A DNA stretch of 64,000 bases from Bradyrhizobium sp. CSS354 (lineage in GTDB: Bacteria > Pseudomonadota > Alphaproteobacteria > Rhizobiales > Xanthobacteraceae): assembly GCF_029051725.1 (NCBI RefSeq), contig NZ_JAACFU010000006.1, forward strand, positions 310,001 through 374,000. The letters are read 5' to 3'. Made by a program: the position numbers and the translations under genes. The notes under the pieces were generated by a model that was not told the origin of the DNA, made no database searches, and saw only the letters and a list, made by a program, of their open reading frames with translations. This document shows, one piece after another, positions 6,839 through 15,725 of this stretch; position 1 is the stretch's first letter, and every line of letters starts with the position of its first letter.

Positions 6839-8056
6839 GTGAGTGAACCGCTGGTCATCGTGGGTAACGGTATGGCGGCCGCGCGTCTGGTCGACGAACT
6901 CGCCGAGACCTCGCTCGGCCGCTACGCCGTCGCTGTGATCGGCGAAGAGCCGCGGCTCGCTTACAATCGCGTTCTGCTCTCTTCGGTGCTGGCGGGCGAG
7001 ACCGGCTCGCACGAGATCGAGCTCCGGCCTGCCGACTGGTGGCGCCATCGCGGCGTCACGGTGCGCTACGGCTATCGCGTCACCGAGATCGACACCGGCC
7101 GACGCGAGCTCAAGATCGAAGGCGAAGAGAGCATGGAATATTCCAAGCTCGTGCTCGCCGTCGGCTCGACGCCGCTGCGGCTCAACGTACCGGGCGCCGA
7201 TCTCGTGGGCGTGCACACCTTCCGCGACACCCGAGACGTCGACCTGCTGCTGACGCTCGCGGCCGCCAGGAAGCGCGTCGTCGTGGTCGGCGGTGGTCTG
7301 CTTGGTCTCGAAGCGGCGTACGGCCTCGCCAAGGCCGGAGCGCCCGTGACGCTGCTGCACCTGATGGACCGGCTGATGGAGCGCCAGCTCGATGCGCCGG
7401 CCGCCGACCTGCTCAAGACATTGGTCGAGCGCAAGGGCATTCGCATCCTGCTCAATGCATCCACAGCCCGCATCCTCGGCGGGGGCCATGTCGAAGCGGT
7501 CGAGCTTGCCGACGGCAGCCGCATCGAGGCCGATGCCGTGATCTTCGCCGCTGGCATCAGGCCCAACATTGCGCTCGCAAAGGACGCCGGCATCGCAGTC
7601 AACCGCGGCATCGTCGTCAACGACGAGATGCAGACGGCTTCACCCGACATCTACGCGCTCGGCGAATGCGCCGAGCATCGCGGCACCTGCTACGGCCTGG
7701 TCGAACCTGCCTACGAGCAGGCGCGCGTGCTGGCGCGGCATCTCTCCGGCCGTCCCGCGGCCTACCAGGGCAGCGTGGTCTCGACCAATCTGAAAGTGTC
7801 GGGGGTCAGCGTCTTCTCCGCCGGCGACTTCATGGGCGGGGAGGGCAGCGAGAGCCTCGTGCTGTCAGACCGCAGGCGCGGTACTTACAAGAAGCTCGTC
7901 ATCGCCGAGGGCCGGCTCACCGGTGCCCTGCTGATCGGCGATACCGTCGATGCGCTCTGGTATCTCGAACTGATCCGCAACCGCGAAAAGGTGGCGGCGA
8001 TCCGCGCCGACATGATGTTCGGCCGCGCAGTCGCGCGTCCCTCCAAAGCGGCTTGA
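6839..8056 (+). CDS. flp: FAD-dependent NAD(P)H oxidoreductase of the nitrate reductase / NO-detoxification system (Flp)
   Basis: The 405-residue flavoprotein belongs to the pyridine-nucleotide-disulphide oxidoreductase fold and resembles the N-terminal half of the NirB/NasB large subunit. The FAD Rossmann motif VGNGMAAARLV is at residues 7-17, the NAD(P) motif VVVVGGGLLGLEAAYGLA lies around 145-162, and the FAD-closing motif YALGECAEH near 278. It passes electrons from NAD(P)H to NasC and, in Bradyrhizobium, to the globin. The start is GTG at 6839 with AGGAG at 6827-6831. The ATG at 6832 opens only a four-codon frame and sits on top of the Shine-Dalgarno. nasC follows after 15 bp. Confidence 0.9.
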   Translation: MSEPLVIVGNGMAAARLVDELAETSLGRYAVAVIGEEPRLAYNRVLLSSVLAGETGSHEIELRPADWWRHRGVTVRYGYRVTEIDTGRRELKIEGEESMEYSKLVLAVGSTPLRLNVPGADLVGVHTFRDTRDVDLLLTLAAARKRVVVVGGGLLGLEAAYGLAKAGAPVTLLHLMDRLMERQLDAPAADLLKTLVERKGIRILLNASTARILGGGHVEAVELADGSRIEADAVIFAAGIRPNIALAKDAGIAVNRGIVVNDEMQTASPDIYALGECAEHRGTCYGLVEPAYEQARVLARHLSGRPAAYQGSVVSTNLKVSGVSVFSAGDFMGGEGSESLVLSDRRRGTYKKLVIAEGRLTGALLIGDTVDALWYLELIRNREKVAAIRADMMFGRAVARPSKAA

Positions 8057-8071
8057 TAGAGGCGGCTTGAT

Positions 8072-10774
8072 ATGACGGCGATCGATCCCACGCTCCGCGC
8101 CACCAAGACGACCTGTCCGTATTGCGGCGTCGGCTGCGGCGTGCTGGCGACGCCAGACGGCAAGGGCGGCGCGGCGATCGCGGGCGATCCCGATCATCCA
8201 GCCAATTTCGGCCGGCTGTGCTCCAAGGGCTCGGCGCTGGGCGAGACCATCGGGCTGGAAAGCCGGCTGCTCTATCCGATGATCCGCTGCAAGGGCGTGC
8301 TCGAACGAGTCGCCTGGAGCGATGCGCTCGATCACGTCGCCCACCGGATGCAGCACATCGTCGCGCGCGACGGCGCCGACGCGGTCGCATTCTATCTCTC
8401 CGGCCAGCTCCTGACCGAGGACTATTACGTCGCCAACAAGCTGATGAAGGGCTTTGTCGGGACGGCGAATGTCGACACCAATTCGCGGCTTTGCATGTCG
8501 TCCTCGGTCGCCGGTCACCGCCGCGCCTTCGGCGCCGACACCGTGCCCGGTTGCTACGAGGATCTCGACCAGGCCGATCTTCTGGTGTTCGTCGGCTCGA
8601 ATGCCGCCTGGTGCCATCCGGTGCTGTTCCAGCGCATGTTGAAGAACCGTGGGGAGCGCGGCGCGCGCATGATCGTGATCGATCCGCGCCGCACCGACAC
8701 CGCGACCGACGTCGATCTGTTCCTGGGCCTCAAGCCCGGCACCGACACGGCGCTGTTCTCCGGCCTGTTCGTTCACCTTGCCGACAATGGTGCTTTGGAT
8801 CAGGACTACGTCGCGCAAAACACGTCGGGCTTCGACGACGCGCTGGCGCGCGCACGCAGCATCGCCGGCGGCGTCACCGCGACCGCACTCGCCACGGGCC
8901 TTTCCGAGCAGGACGTTGCCACCTTCTTCAAGATGTTCCGTGACACGCCCCGGGTCGTCACGCTGTACTCGCAAGGTGTCAATCAGTCGGCGCAGGGCAC
9001 CGACAAGGTCAATGCGATCCTGAACTGCCATCTCGCCACGGGACGCATCGGCAAGCTCGGCGCTTCGCCGTTCTCGCTCACCGGCCAGCCCAACGCGATG
9101 GGCGGCCGAGAGGTCGGCGGCCTCGCTAACCAGCTCGCCGCACATATGAACTTCACGCCGCCGGACATCGATCGTGTCAGGCGGTTCTGGAAGGCGCCGC
9201 GCATTGCCACCCATGACGGGTTGAAGGCGGTGCAGCTGTTCGAAGCCATCAATCGCGGCGAGGTCAAGGCGCTGTGGGTGATGGGCACCAACCCCGCAGT
9301 GTCGCTGCCCGATGCGGATTTCGTGCGCGAGGCGCTGAAGAAGCTCGAGCTGTTCGTGGTCTCCGAGAATGTGCTCTCCAACGACACGGTCGATGCCGGC
9401 CCGCACGTGCTGCTGCCCGCGCTCGCCTGGGGCGAGAAGTCGGGCACCGTGACCAATTCCGAGCGCCGCATCTCGCGCCAGCGCTCGTTCCTGCCGGCGC
9501 CCGGCGAGGCGCGGCCGGACTGGTGGATCCTGAGCGAAACCGCAAAACGCCTCGGCTTCGGCGACAGTTTTAATTACAAATCCGCAGCCGACATCTTTCG
9601 CGAGCACGCCGCGCTCTCGGCGTTCGAGAACGATGGTAGCCGCGACTTCGATATCGGCGCGCTGACCTCGCTCTCCGACGACGCCTTCGACGCCCTGAAG
9701 CCCGTGCAGTGGCCCGCACGTGAAGGCGGGGCGCCCGGCGAGCGCTTCTTCGCGGCCGGCGGCTTCTTCACCAACGACGGCAAGGGCCGCTTCGTCGCGC
9801 CGGAAGTGCCGGCGCTGCGTGGCGAGATCGGACCATCGCGGCCGCTGCGGCTCAACACCGGGCGGATCCGCGACCAGTGGCACACCATGACGCGCACGGG
9901 CCTCAGCCAGCGGCTCGGCGCACATGTGCCTGAGCCGTTCGTCGAGATTCATCCCGATGACGCCAACAAATACAACATCGTCCATGACGGCTATGCCCGC
10001 ATCACCACCGACTACGGCCAGTGCACCCTCAAGGTCGTCGTCAGTGAGCGCCAGCAGCGCGGCACGCTGTTCGCGCCGATCCACTGGAGTGCGATGAACG
10101 CCTCGCACGGTCGCGTCGGGGCGCTGGTCGCACCGTTCACCGATCCGTTCTCGGGGCAGCCGGAGTCCAAGGCGACACCGGCGGCGATTTCGCCTTATGA
10201 ATACGTCTTCCGCGGCTTTGCGTTGTCGCGCAAGCAGCTGGAGCTGCCGCCGAACCTGATGTGGACCCGCGTCACTGTTGCCGGCGGCTTCGGCTATCTC
10301 TTCGCCGACAATGCCGACCTGTCGCGCTGGCCGGCCTGGCTCGGTGGCGTTGCGGGCGAGGACGTCGCCGACTATCGCGACTTCGGCGGCGTTTACCGCG
10401 CGGCTTCGTTTGATGGCGATCGCATCGAGACCTGTCTGTTCGTCGGCCCCGCGCATGATGCCGGCGACTGGGAGGTGGTGAAGAGCCTGTTCGTGGCCGA
10501 CCATGTCACCGACGAGCAGCGGCGCATGCTGTTGTCCGGCAAATCGAGCGAAGGCGCCGCCTCGACCGGGCCTGTCGTCTGCGCCTGCTTCGGCGTCGGC
10601 CGCGGCACCATCTGCGACACCATCGCCGCAGGCGCGCGCACAGCCGCCGAGATCGGCGCAAAGCTCAGGGCCGGCACCAATTGCGGCTCCTGCATCCCCG
10701 AGCTGAAGCGCCTGATCGCGACGACGGAGTTGGCACCGGCAAAGCAGGCCAAGCTCGCTGGCGCGGCGGGGTAG
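8072..10774 (+). CDS. nasC: Assimilatory nitrate reductase catalytic subunit NasC
   Basis: The 900-residue cytoplasmic enzyme reduces nitrate to nitrite. Cys15, Cys18, Cys22 and Cys50 (CPYCGVGC ... LCSKG) bind a [4Fe-4S] cluster, followed by the molybdopterin oxidoreductase domain and a C-terminal molydopterin dinucleotide-binding domain (RDQWHTMTRTG region). A BFD-like [2Fe-2S] domain closes the protein with Cys837, Cys839, Cys871 and Cys874. This extra C-terminal domain is usual in NADH-linked NasA/NasC forms. Electrons come from Flp. No nitrite reductase gene is in the window, so nitrite must be reduced by a NirA/NirB encoded elsewhere. Last gene of the narK transcript. Confidence 0.94.
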   Translation: MTAIDPTLRATKTTCPYCGVGCGVLATPDGKGGAAIAGDPDHPANFGRLCSKGSALGETIGLESRLLYPMIRCKGVLERVAWSDALDHVAHRMQHIVARDGADAVAFYLSGQLLTEDYYVANKLMKGFVGTANVDTNSRLCMSSSVAGHRRAFGADTVPGCYEDLDQADLLVFVGSNAAWCHPVLFQRMLKNRGERGARMIVIDPRRTDTATDVDLFLGLKPGTDTALFSGLFVHLADNGALDQDYVAQNTSGFDDALARARSIAGGVTATALATGLSEQDVATFFKMFRDTPRVVTLYSQGVNQSAQGTDKVNAILNCHLATGRIGKLGASPFSLTGQPNAMGGREVGGLANQLAAHMNFTPPDIDRVRRFWKAPRIATHDGLKAVQLFEAINRGEVKALWVMGTNPAVSLPDADFVREALKKLELFVVSENVLSNDTVDAGPHVLLPALAWGEKSGTVTNSERRISRQRSFLPAPGEARPDWWILSETAKRLGFGDSFNYKSAADIFREHAALSAFENDGSRDFDIGALTSLSDDAFDALKPVQWPAREGGAPGERFFAAGGFFTNDGKGRFVAPEVPALRGEIGPSRPLRLNTGRIRDQWHTMTRTGLSQRLGAHVPEPFVEIHPDDANKYNIVHDGYARITTDYGQCTLKVVVSERQQRGTLFAPIHWSAMNASHGRVGALVAPFTDPFSGQPESKATPAAISPYEYVFRGFALSRKQLELPPNLMWTRVTVAGGFGYLFADNADLSRWPAWLGGVAGEDVADYRDFGGVYRAASFDGDRIETCLFVGPAHDAGDWEVVKSLFVADHVTDEQRRMLLSGKSSEGAASTGPVVCACFGVGRGTICDTIAAGARTAAEIGAKLRAGTNCGSCIPELKRLIATTELAPAKQAKLAGAAG

Positions 10775-10812
10775 GCGCGACTTTCTCGGTCGTCGCCGCA
10801 TACTCCGCCGTC

Positions 10813-10985
10813 ATCGCCCGGCATGACCGGGCGATCCAGTACGCCGAGACGCCTGTGATCCAGCGGAGAGGCCACGGCGTACTGGATTCCCCGCTTGACG
10901 CCTACGCTCAAGCTTCGGCGCCCCTGGACCTCAACCCCGGCGAAGCCTTGGCGTAGCCGGGTCGCGGGAATGACAGCGAGGCCGG
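10813..10985. repeat. Composite inverted-repeat element downstream of nasC
   Basis: Hairpin ATCGCCCGG (10813-10821) with CCGGGCGAT (10827-10835) runs into the arm ATCCAGTACGCCG (10834-10846), whose perfect inverted copy is at 10875-10887. The part up to about 10985 has the GGGAATGACAGCG ending seen in many Bradyrhizobium intergenic repeats. It fills most of the 294-bp gap between nasC and the next gene and may serve as a 3' end structure for the nas transcript. Confidence 0.6.
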
Positions 10986-11068
10986 GGCGCTATGCCTCGG
11001 CCCAATCGACGCACGTCCCATTGTGCCCTATGGTGCCGCGCTCTCCCATCAACAACGACAAAACAACA

Positions 11069-11974
11069 ATGATGTACCTGGAAACGCCCCCGCGCCTGAT
11101 CGAGACCAGGCTCTTCTCCGCCATGCCAGACAAATTCCGCCGCAAGGGCGAGCGCACCGATTGGGCCGACGCCAACCGGCCGGGTGTGCCGACGGACTCC
11201 TTTATCGAAGGGCCGTCATTCGACAGTGATGGCAATCTCTACATCGTCGACATTCCCTTCGGCCGCATCTTCCGCATCGCGCCTGATGGCGAGTGGTCGC
11301 TGGCGATTGAATATGAGGGCTGGCCGAACGGACTGAAGATCGCGGCCGACGGCCGTATCCTGGTCGCCGACTACAGGCACGGCATCATGGAGTTCGACGC
11401 CAAGGCAGGGCGCATGGCGCCGGTGCTGACGGCACGCAATTCGGAATCATTCCGCGGCTGCAACGACCTGCATCTCGCTTCCAACGGCGACATCTATTTC
11501 ACCGACCAGGGTCAGACCGGCCTGCATGACCCCAGCGGCCGCGTCTATCGCCTGACGCCAAGCGGCCGGCTCGATTGCCTTGTTAACACCGGTATCAGCC
11601 CGAATGGTCTGGTGCTCGATCCAACCGAGACCGTGCTGTTCGTCGCGATGACGCGCGACAACGCGGTGTGGCGGTTGCCGTTCATGAAGGACGGCAGCGT
11701 GTCGAAGGTCGGCCGCTTCTGCTCGCTGTTCGGCACCAGCGGCCCGGATGGCATGACCATGGATGCCAAGGGCCGGCTGTTCGTCGGTCACGCCTCGCTC
11801 GGCCATGTCTTCGTGTTCGCGCCCAACGGCGAATTGGTTGCGCGGGTCAAGTCGTGTGCAGGGCCGAATTGCACCAATGTCGCAATTGGAGGCGCGGACA
11901 AAGATCGGCTCTACATCACGGAGTCTGCAACCGGTAGCGTATTGGTCGCTGACATCGGCGTATTGAACTCTTGA
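11069..11974 (+). CDS. SMP-30/gluconolactonase/LRE-family protein
   Basis: About 301 residues forming a six-bladed beta-propeller of the SMP-30 type. The repeated pattern of D-G-x-L-x-V-x-D motifs is visible: SDGNLYIVDIPFGRIF, ADGRILVADY, SNGDIYFTDQGQTG and PNGLVLDPTE. These proteins are usually Ca-dependent lactonases acting on sugar-acid lactones. The start is one of two adjacent ATG codons at 11069 and 11072; the frame is open further upstream, but that part is repeat DNA and gives low-complexity protein. The substrate cannot be told. The aldo/keto reductase gene follows 46 bp later in the same direction, which hints at a shared carbohydrate role. Confidence 0.8.
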   Translation: MMYLETPPRLIETRLFSAMPDKFRRKGERTDWADANRPGVPTDSFIEGPSFDSDGNLYIVDIPFGRIFRIAPDGEWSLAIEYEGWPNGLKIAADGRILVADYRHGIMEFDAKAGRMAPVLTARNSESFRGCNDLHLASNGDIYFTDQGQTGLHDPSGRVYRLTPSGRLDCLVNTGISPNGLVLDPTETVLFVAMTRDNAVWRLPFMKDGSVSKVGRFCSLFGTSGPDGMTMDAKGRLFVGHASLGHVFVFAPNGELVARVKSCAGPNCTNVAIGGADKDRLYITESATGSVLVADIGVLNS

Positions 11975-12020
11975 GCTCGATGGCGGTTGCCTGAGCGAGC
12001 GAGCGGTATCGGGAGCAAAT

Positions 12021-12860
12021 ATGAACACGAAACCCTTGGGCAAAACGGGCGCCAGCGTCTCCGTCATCGGGCAGGGCACCTGGTATCTCGACCACGGAGA
12101 TCGCAAGCGCGCGGTCGCGGCGCTGCAGCGCGGGCTCGATCTCGGCATGACCCACATCGACACCGCCGAGATGTATGGCGATGCCGAGCTCGTCATCGCC
12201 GATGCGATCGCGGGCCGACGCGACGAGGTGTTCCTCGTGTCAAAGGTGCTGCCGAGCAACGCCTCGCGCCGCGGAACCATCACCGCCTGTGAGCGCTCGC
12301 TGAAGCGGCTGAAGACTGATCGGCTCGATTGCTATCTGCTGCACTGGCGCGGCTCGTATCCGCTGGAGGACACCGTCGCCGCGTTCGAGGAACTGGTGAA
12401 GGCCGGCAAGATCAAATCCTGGGGCGTCTCCAATTTCGATGCCGATGATCTCGACGAGATGCTCGACGCCGCCGGCGAAGGCCGCATCGCCTGCAATCAG
12501 GTGCTCTATCATCTGAAGGAACGCGCGATCGAGCACGCGGTGATCCCGTGGTGCGAACAGCATGGTGTCGCCGTGGTCGCCTATTCGCCGTTCGGCCACG
12601 ACGATTTCCCCGCGAGCAACAGCAAGGGCGGCGCGGTGCTGGCGCGCATCGCTGAGGCGCGTCGCGCGACGCCGCGTCAGGTCGCGCTGAGCTTCCTCAC
12701 CCGTGCGACTACGGTGTTCACGATCCCGAAGGCCTCGTCCGCGGAACATGCCGGCGAAAACGCCGCGGCCGGCGATCTCGTGCTGACGAAAGACGAGATT
12801 GCGGCGCTCGATGCGGCGTTTCCGCGCGGTCCGAAGCCGCGCGGCCTGCCCATGCTGTAG
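12021..12860 (+). CDS. Aldo/keto reductase
   Basis: The 279-residue protein has the (beta/alpha)8 aldo/keto reductase fold. The catalytic tetrad is visible as Asp47, Tyr52, Lys75 and His108 (HIDTAEMYGDAE, LVSKVLP and CYLLHW). The NADPH-binding end is TIPKASSAEHAGENAAA. It reduces aldehydes or ketones of sugars or other small carbonyl compounds with NADPH. The best-matching known group seems to be the 2,5-diketo-gluconate reductase/prostaglandin F synthase-like branch, but this is not decisive. GGGAGCAA upstream of the ATG supports the start. Confidence 0.88.
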   Translation: MNTKPLGKTGASVSVIGQGTWYLDHGDRKRAVAALQRGLDLGMTHIDTAEMYGDAELVIADAIAGRRDEVFLVSKVLPSNASRRGTITACERSLKRLKTDRLDCYLLHWRGSYPLEDTVAAFEELVKAGKIKSWGVSNFDADDLDEMLDAAGEGRIACNQVLYHLKERAIEHAVIPWCEQHGVAVVAYSPFGHDDFPASNSKGGAVLARIAEARRATPRQVALSFLTRATTVFTIPKASSAEHAGENAAAGDLVLTKDEIAALDAAFPRGPKPRGLPML

Positions 12861-13000
12861 TGCACAAACGCCTATTATTAATGGAGTCTTGACGCGCGCG
12901 GACGTGAGCGCATATCGGCATCCTGTTTTCGGAAGTTGTGAAAGCGGCGCAATTATCGTTTTTTACGATCATTCCCGATTCGCATTTCTAGGTTCCAGCC

Positions 13001-13987
13001 GTGACCACGCCGCCCGCCGCAGCCGCAAGGCTCGACAGTATTCCCATGTCCATGCCGGAAAAGAAGCCGCAGGCGCGCCGCGCGCCGGCGCGCGTCGATC
13101 ATCCCTTCAAGGGCATCGCGCTGGTGCTGCTGTCGACGATCTTTCTCGGTTGCTCCGATGTCACCGCGAAATATCTCTCGTCGAGCCTGCCGTCGATCGA
13201 GATCACCTGGATTCGCTTCGTGACATTCGCGCTGATGTTCACGCCGGTGATGCTGCCGGGCTCGCCGCTTCATGCCATGCGCACCGAGCGCCTCGGCCTG
13301 CAGTTGATGCGCGGCGCGGCATTGCTCGGCTCTTCGCTGTTCTTCATCACCGGCCTGAGCTTCCTGCCGATCGCAGAAGCGTCCGCGACCGGCTTCGTCT
13401 CGCCGCTGTTCGTCACCGCGCTCTCGATCGTCTTCCTGAGCGAGAAGGTCGGTATGCGCCGCTGGATCGCGACCGCGATCGGTCTGACCGGCGTGCTGAT
13501 CATCCTGCGCCCGGGCTCCAGCGCGTTTCACGCCGCCGCGTTCTTCCCGATCGTCTCGGCGTTTTGCTGGGCCGCGGCGCTGATTCTGACGCGCATGATG
13601 AGCGGGCGTGAAGCCGTCCTCACCACGATGGCCTATTCGGCGCTGACAGGCGTTGCGATCCTCTCTCTGATGGTACCGTTCATCTGGGTCACGCCGACCT
13701 GGACCGCGATCGGGCTCGGCATCGTGATCGGCGTCGCCTCCACCGTCGGCCAGTGGATCATCGTCCTGGCCTATCGCTACGGCGATGCCTCGGTGCTGGC
13801 GCCGTTCTCGTATACGCAACTGCTGTGGGTCAGCATTCTCGGCTTCTTCCTGTTCGGCGAAGTGCCGGATATCTGGACCGTCACCGGCGCGGCCTTCATC
13901 GTCGCCAGCGGCCTCTACATCGCCCATCGCGAGCGCATCCGCCGCGCCCAGCTCCTGATCATGGAAGAGCGTTCCCCGAACCCCTGA
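13001..13987 (+). CDS. EamA-family (DMT superfamily) transporter
   Basis: The 328-residue protein has about ten hydrophobic helices arranged as two EamA repeats, preceded by a basic cytoplasmic segment. The repeats begin near FKGIALVLLSTIFLGCSDV and AAFFPIVSAFCWAAALIL. Family members export amino acids, nucleobases or other metabolites. The frame is open from GTG at 13001; ATG at 13046 or 13052 are equally possible because none has a clear Shine-Dalgarno. A gene for a zinc alcohol dehydrogenase follows after 59 bp. The substrate is unknown. Confidence 0.82.
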   Translation: MTTPPAAAARLDSIPMSMPEKKPQARRAPARVDHPFKGIALVLLSTIFLGCSDVTAKYLSSSLPSIEITWIRFVTFALMFTPVMLPGSPLHAMRTERLGLQLMRGAALLGSSLFFITGLSFLPIAEASATGFVSPLFVTALSIVFLSEKVGMRRWIATAIGLTGVLIILRPGSSAFHAAAFFPIVSAFCWAAALILTRMMSGREAVLTTMAYSALTGVAILSLMVPFIWVTPTWTAIGLGIVIGVASTVGQWIIVLAYRYGDASVLAPFSYTQLLWVSILGFFLFGEVPDIWTVTGAAFIVASGLYIAHRERIRRAQLLIMEERSPNP

Positions 13988-14046
13988 CGCAAGTTCGCGC
14001 GTCCGCTTCGTGCTATCAACGGCTCCAACAAGACGGGAGGAGCCGG

Positions 14047-15126
14047 ATGCGCGCTGCGATTTTCAGGAACGGTGAGATTGTTGTCGATCGGATGGCCGAG
14101 CCAAAGCCCGGCCCCGGCCAAGTCCTGGTCAAGACGCTCGCCTGCGGCATCTGCGGTTCTGACCTGCACGCGCGCCAGCACGCCCATCGCATGGTGGAGA
14201 TGGCGCGGAAGACCGGGCGCAAGCCGATGGACCTCGCCCGCGACGTCGTGTTCGGCCACGAGTTCTGCTGCGAGATCGTCGACTTCGGCCCGGGGACTGC
14301 GCGCAAGCTCAAGCCGGGCACGCGCGTCTGCTCGCTGCCGGCGCTGGTGACGCCGCAAGGCATCGAGGGCATCGGCAATTCCAACGACAATGTCGGCGGC
14401 TACGCCGAGGCGATGCTGCTGAGCGAAGCGCTGCTGCTCGAGGTGCCCAACGGTCTCGCGCCGGAGCATGCCGCGCTCACCGAACCGCTCGCGGTCGGCG
14501 TTCATGCGGTCGCCAAGGCCAACATCCGAGGCGGCGAGGTGCCGCTCGTGATCGGCTGCGGCCCGGTCGGCCTCGCGGTGATTGCGGCGCTGAAGCTCAA
14601 AGGCCTGCATCCGATCGTCGCCGCCGACTATTCGCCGGCGCGGCGCGCGCTTGCGGCAAAACTCGGTGCCGATATCGTCGTGGATCCCAGGGTGTCGCAG
14701 CCCTATGCGACCTGGGCCGAGCATGCGCAGATGTCGGATGCGGAGAAGGCGGCGCGCCCGCCGTTGCAGGCGATGCTGCCCGCGCTGAAGCCCGCGATCA
14801 TCTTCGAATGCGTCGGCGTGCCCGGTCTGTTGCAGCAGGTGTTCGAAGGCGCGCCGCGCGATGCGAGGATCGTCGTGGTCGGCGTCTGCATGGAGACCGA
14901 CACAAGCGAGCCCATGCTCGGCATCATGAAGGAGCTCAACGTGCAGTATGTGCTCGGCTATACGCCGGACGAATTCGCAGCCTCATTGCGCCTGATCGCG
15001 GAAGGGCAGGTGGATGCGGCGGCGATGGTAACCGCCGAGGTCGGCATCGACGGCGTCGCAAAGGCTTTCGCCGATCTCGCCAATCCTGAAGCCCACACCA
15101 AGATCATCGTGCAGCCGTGGCGATGA
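14047..15126 (+). CDS. Zinc-dependent alcohol dehydrogenase (MDR family)
   Basis: The 359-residue medium-chain dehydrogenase shows the catalytic zinc region CGICGSDLH (Cys36, His41) and GHEF (His71, Glu72), then the Rossmann motif VIGCGPVGLAVIAAL near residue 180. The usual lobe with four structural-zinc cysteines is missing: the stretch after GTRVCSLPAL has no cysteine cluster, so it likely binds only the catalytic zinc. It oxidises an alcohol or polyol with NAD(P). The ATG at 14047 follows GGGAGGAG closely, a strong ribosome binding site; the longer upstream open frame overlaps the transporter and is not real. Substrate unknown. Confidence 0.88.
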   Translation: MRAAIFRNGEIVVDRMAEPKPGPGQVLVKTLACGICGSDLHARQHAHRMVEMARKTGRKPMDLARDVVFGHEFCCEIVDFGPGTARKLKPGTRVCSLPALVTPQGIEGIGNSNDNVGGYAEAMLLSEALLLEVPNGLAPEHAALTEPLAVGVHAVAKANIRGGEVPLVIGCGPVGLAVIAALKLKGLHPIVAADYSPARRALAAKLGADIVVDPRVSQPYATWAEHAQMSDAEKAARPPLQAMLPALKPAIIFECVGVPGLLQQVFEGAPRDARIVVVGVCMETDTSEPMLGIMKELNVQYVLGYTPDEFAASLRLIAEGQVDAAAMVTAEVGIDGVAKAFADLANPEAHTKIIVQPWR

Positions 15127-15130
15127 TGCC

Positions 15131-15592
15131 TTACACCGGCAGCGCGATCGAATACTTCACCTGGCTCAGTGCGAAGCTCGATTCGATCGAGGCGATGCCG
15201 TCGAGCCGGGTCAGCTTGGTCTTCAGGAAAGTCTCATAGGAGGCGAGGTCGGCCGCGACCACGCGCAAGAGATAGTCGCGGTTGCCGGTCATCAAATAGC
15301 ATTCCAGCACCTCGTCCCATTTCGAGATCGCCCGTGCGAAGCGGTTGAGATCCTCCTCCTTCTGCCGCGCCAGCTTGATCGAGATGAAGACGCTGACATG
15401 CAGCCCCAGCGCCTTCTGGTCGACGGTCGCGATGTAGCGCGAGATGACGCCGCGTTCCTCCAAAAGCTTGACCCGGCGATGGCAGGGCGACACCGACAGC
15501 CCGACCTTATCGGCGAGTTCCTGCATGGTCAGCCGGCTGTCGGTCTGGAGCAGAGCGAGGATTTTTCGGTCGATGGCGTCGAGATCGGCCAT
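15131..15592 (-). CDS. Lrp/AsnC-family transcriptional regulator
   Basis: The 153-residue protein begins MADLDAIDRKILALLQTDSR and has the Lrp winged-helix domain (residues 1-60, recognition helix SPCHRRVKLLEERG) followed by the RAM ligand-binding domain with VLECYLMTGNRDYLLRVV. Such regulators respond to amino acids or their keto acids. The start at 15592 is chosen by family length; upstream in-frame codons would run into the promoter of the divergent gene. It faces the AceE/transketolase-like gene across 133 bp, and Lrp proteins commonly control their divergent neighbour. Its 3' end is 4 bp from the alcohol dehydrogenase stop. Confidence 0.9.
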   Translation of the reverse strand: MADLDAIDRKILALLQTDSRLTMQELADKVGLSVSPCHRRVKLLEERGVISRYIATVDQKALGLHVSVFISIKLARQKEEDLNRFARAISKWDEVLECYLMTGNRDYLLRVVAADLASYETFLKTKLTRLDGIASIESSFALSQVKYSIALPV

Positions 15593-15636
15593 TGGGATGA
15601 ACCTGTCGTTTTTGGCGGCTGATTGGTAAGGTATCC

Positions 15637-15646
15637 CAATATTGGC
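15637..15646. promoter_or_regulatory. Palindrome CCAATATTGG, possible operator for the Lrp-type regulator
   Basis: A perfect 10-bp AT-centred palindrome lies midway in the 133-bp gap between the divergent regulator and the thiamine-diphosphate enzyme. Lrp/AsnC sites are typically AT-rich dyads in such positions. No binding evidence beyond symmetry and location. Confidence 0.35.
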
Positions 15647-15725
15647 TGGTATTGCGCGAAAAATTGAGAAGTTTGGCGCTTCCCGCAGGGGTATCATCGG
15701 GCACCTGTTTTCCGGGAGCATTGCC

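Noticed and set aside
6832-6846. ATG at 6832 as start of flp
   Set aside because: It opens only four codons and sits directly on the Shine-Dalgarno. GTG at 6839 leads into the flavoprotein.
7865-10801. 978-codon open frame on the minus strand
   Set aside because: It is antisense to nasC, which is a full-length well-conserved enzyme; the antisense product has low-complexity composition.
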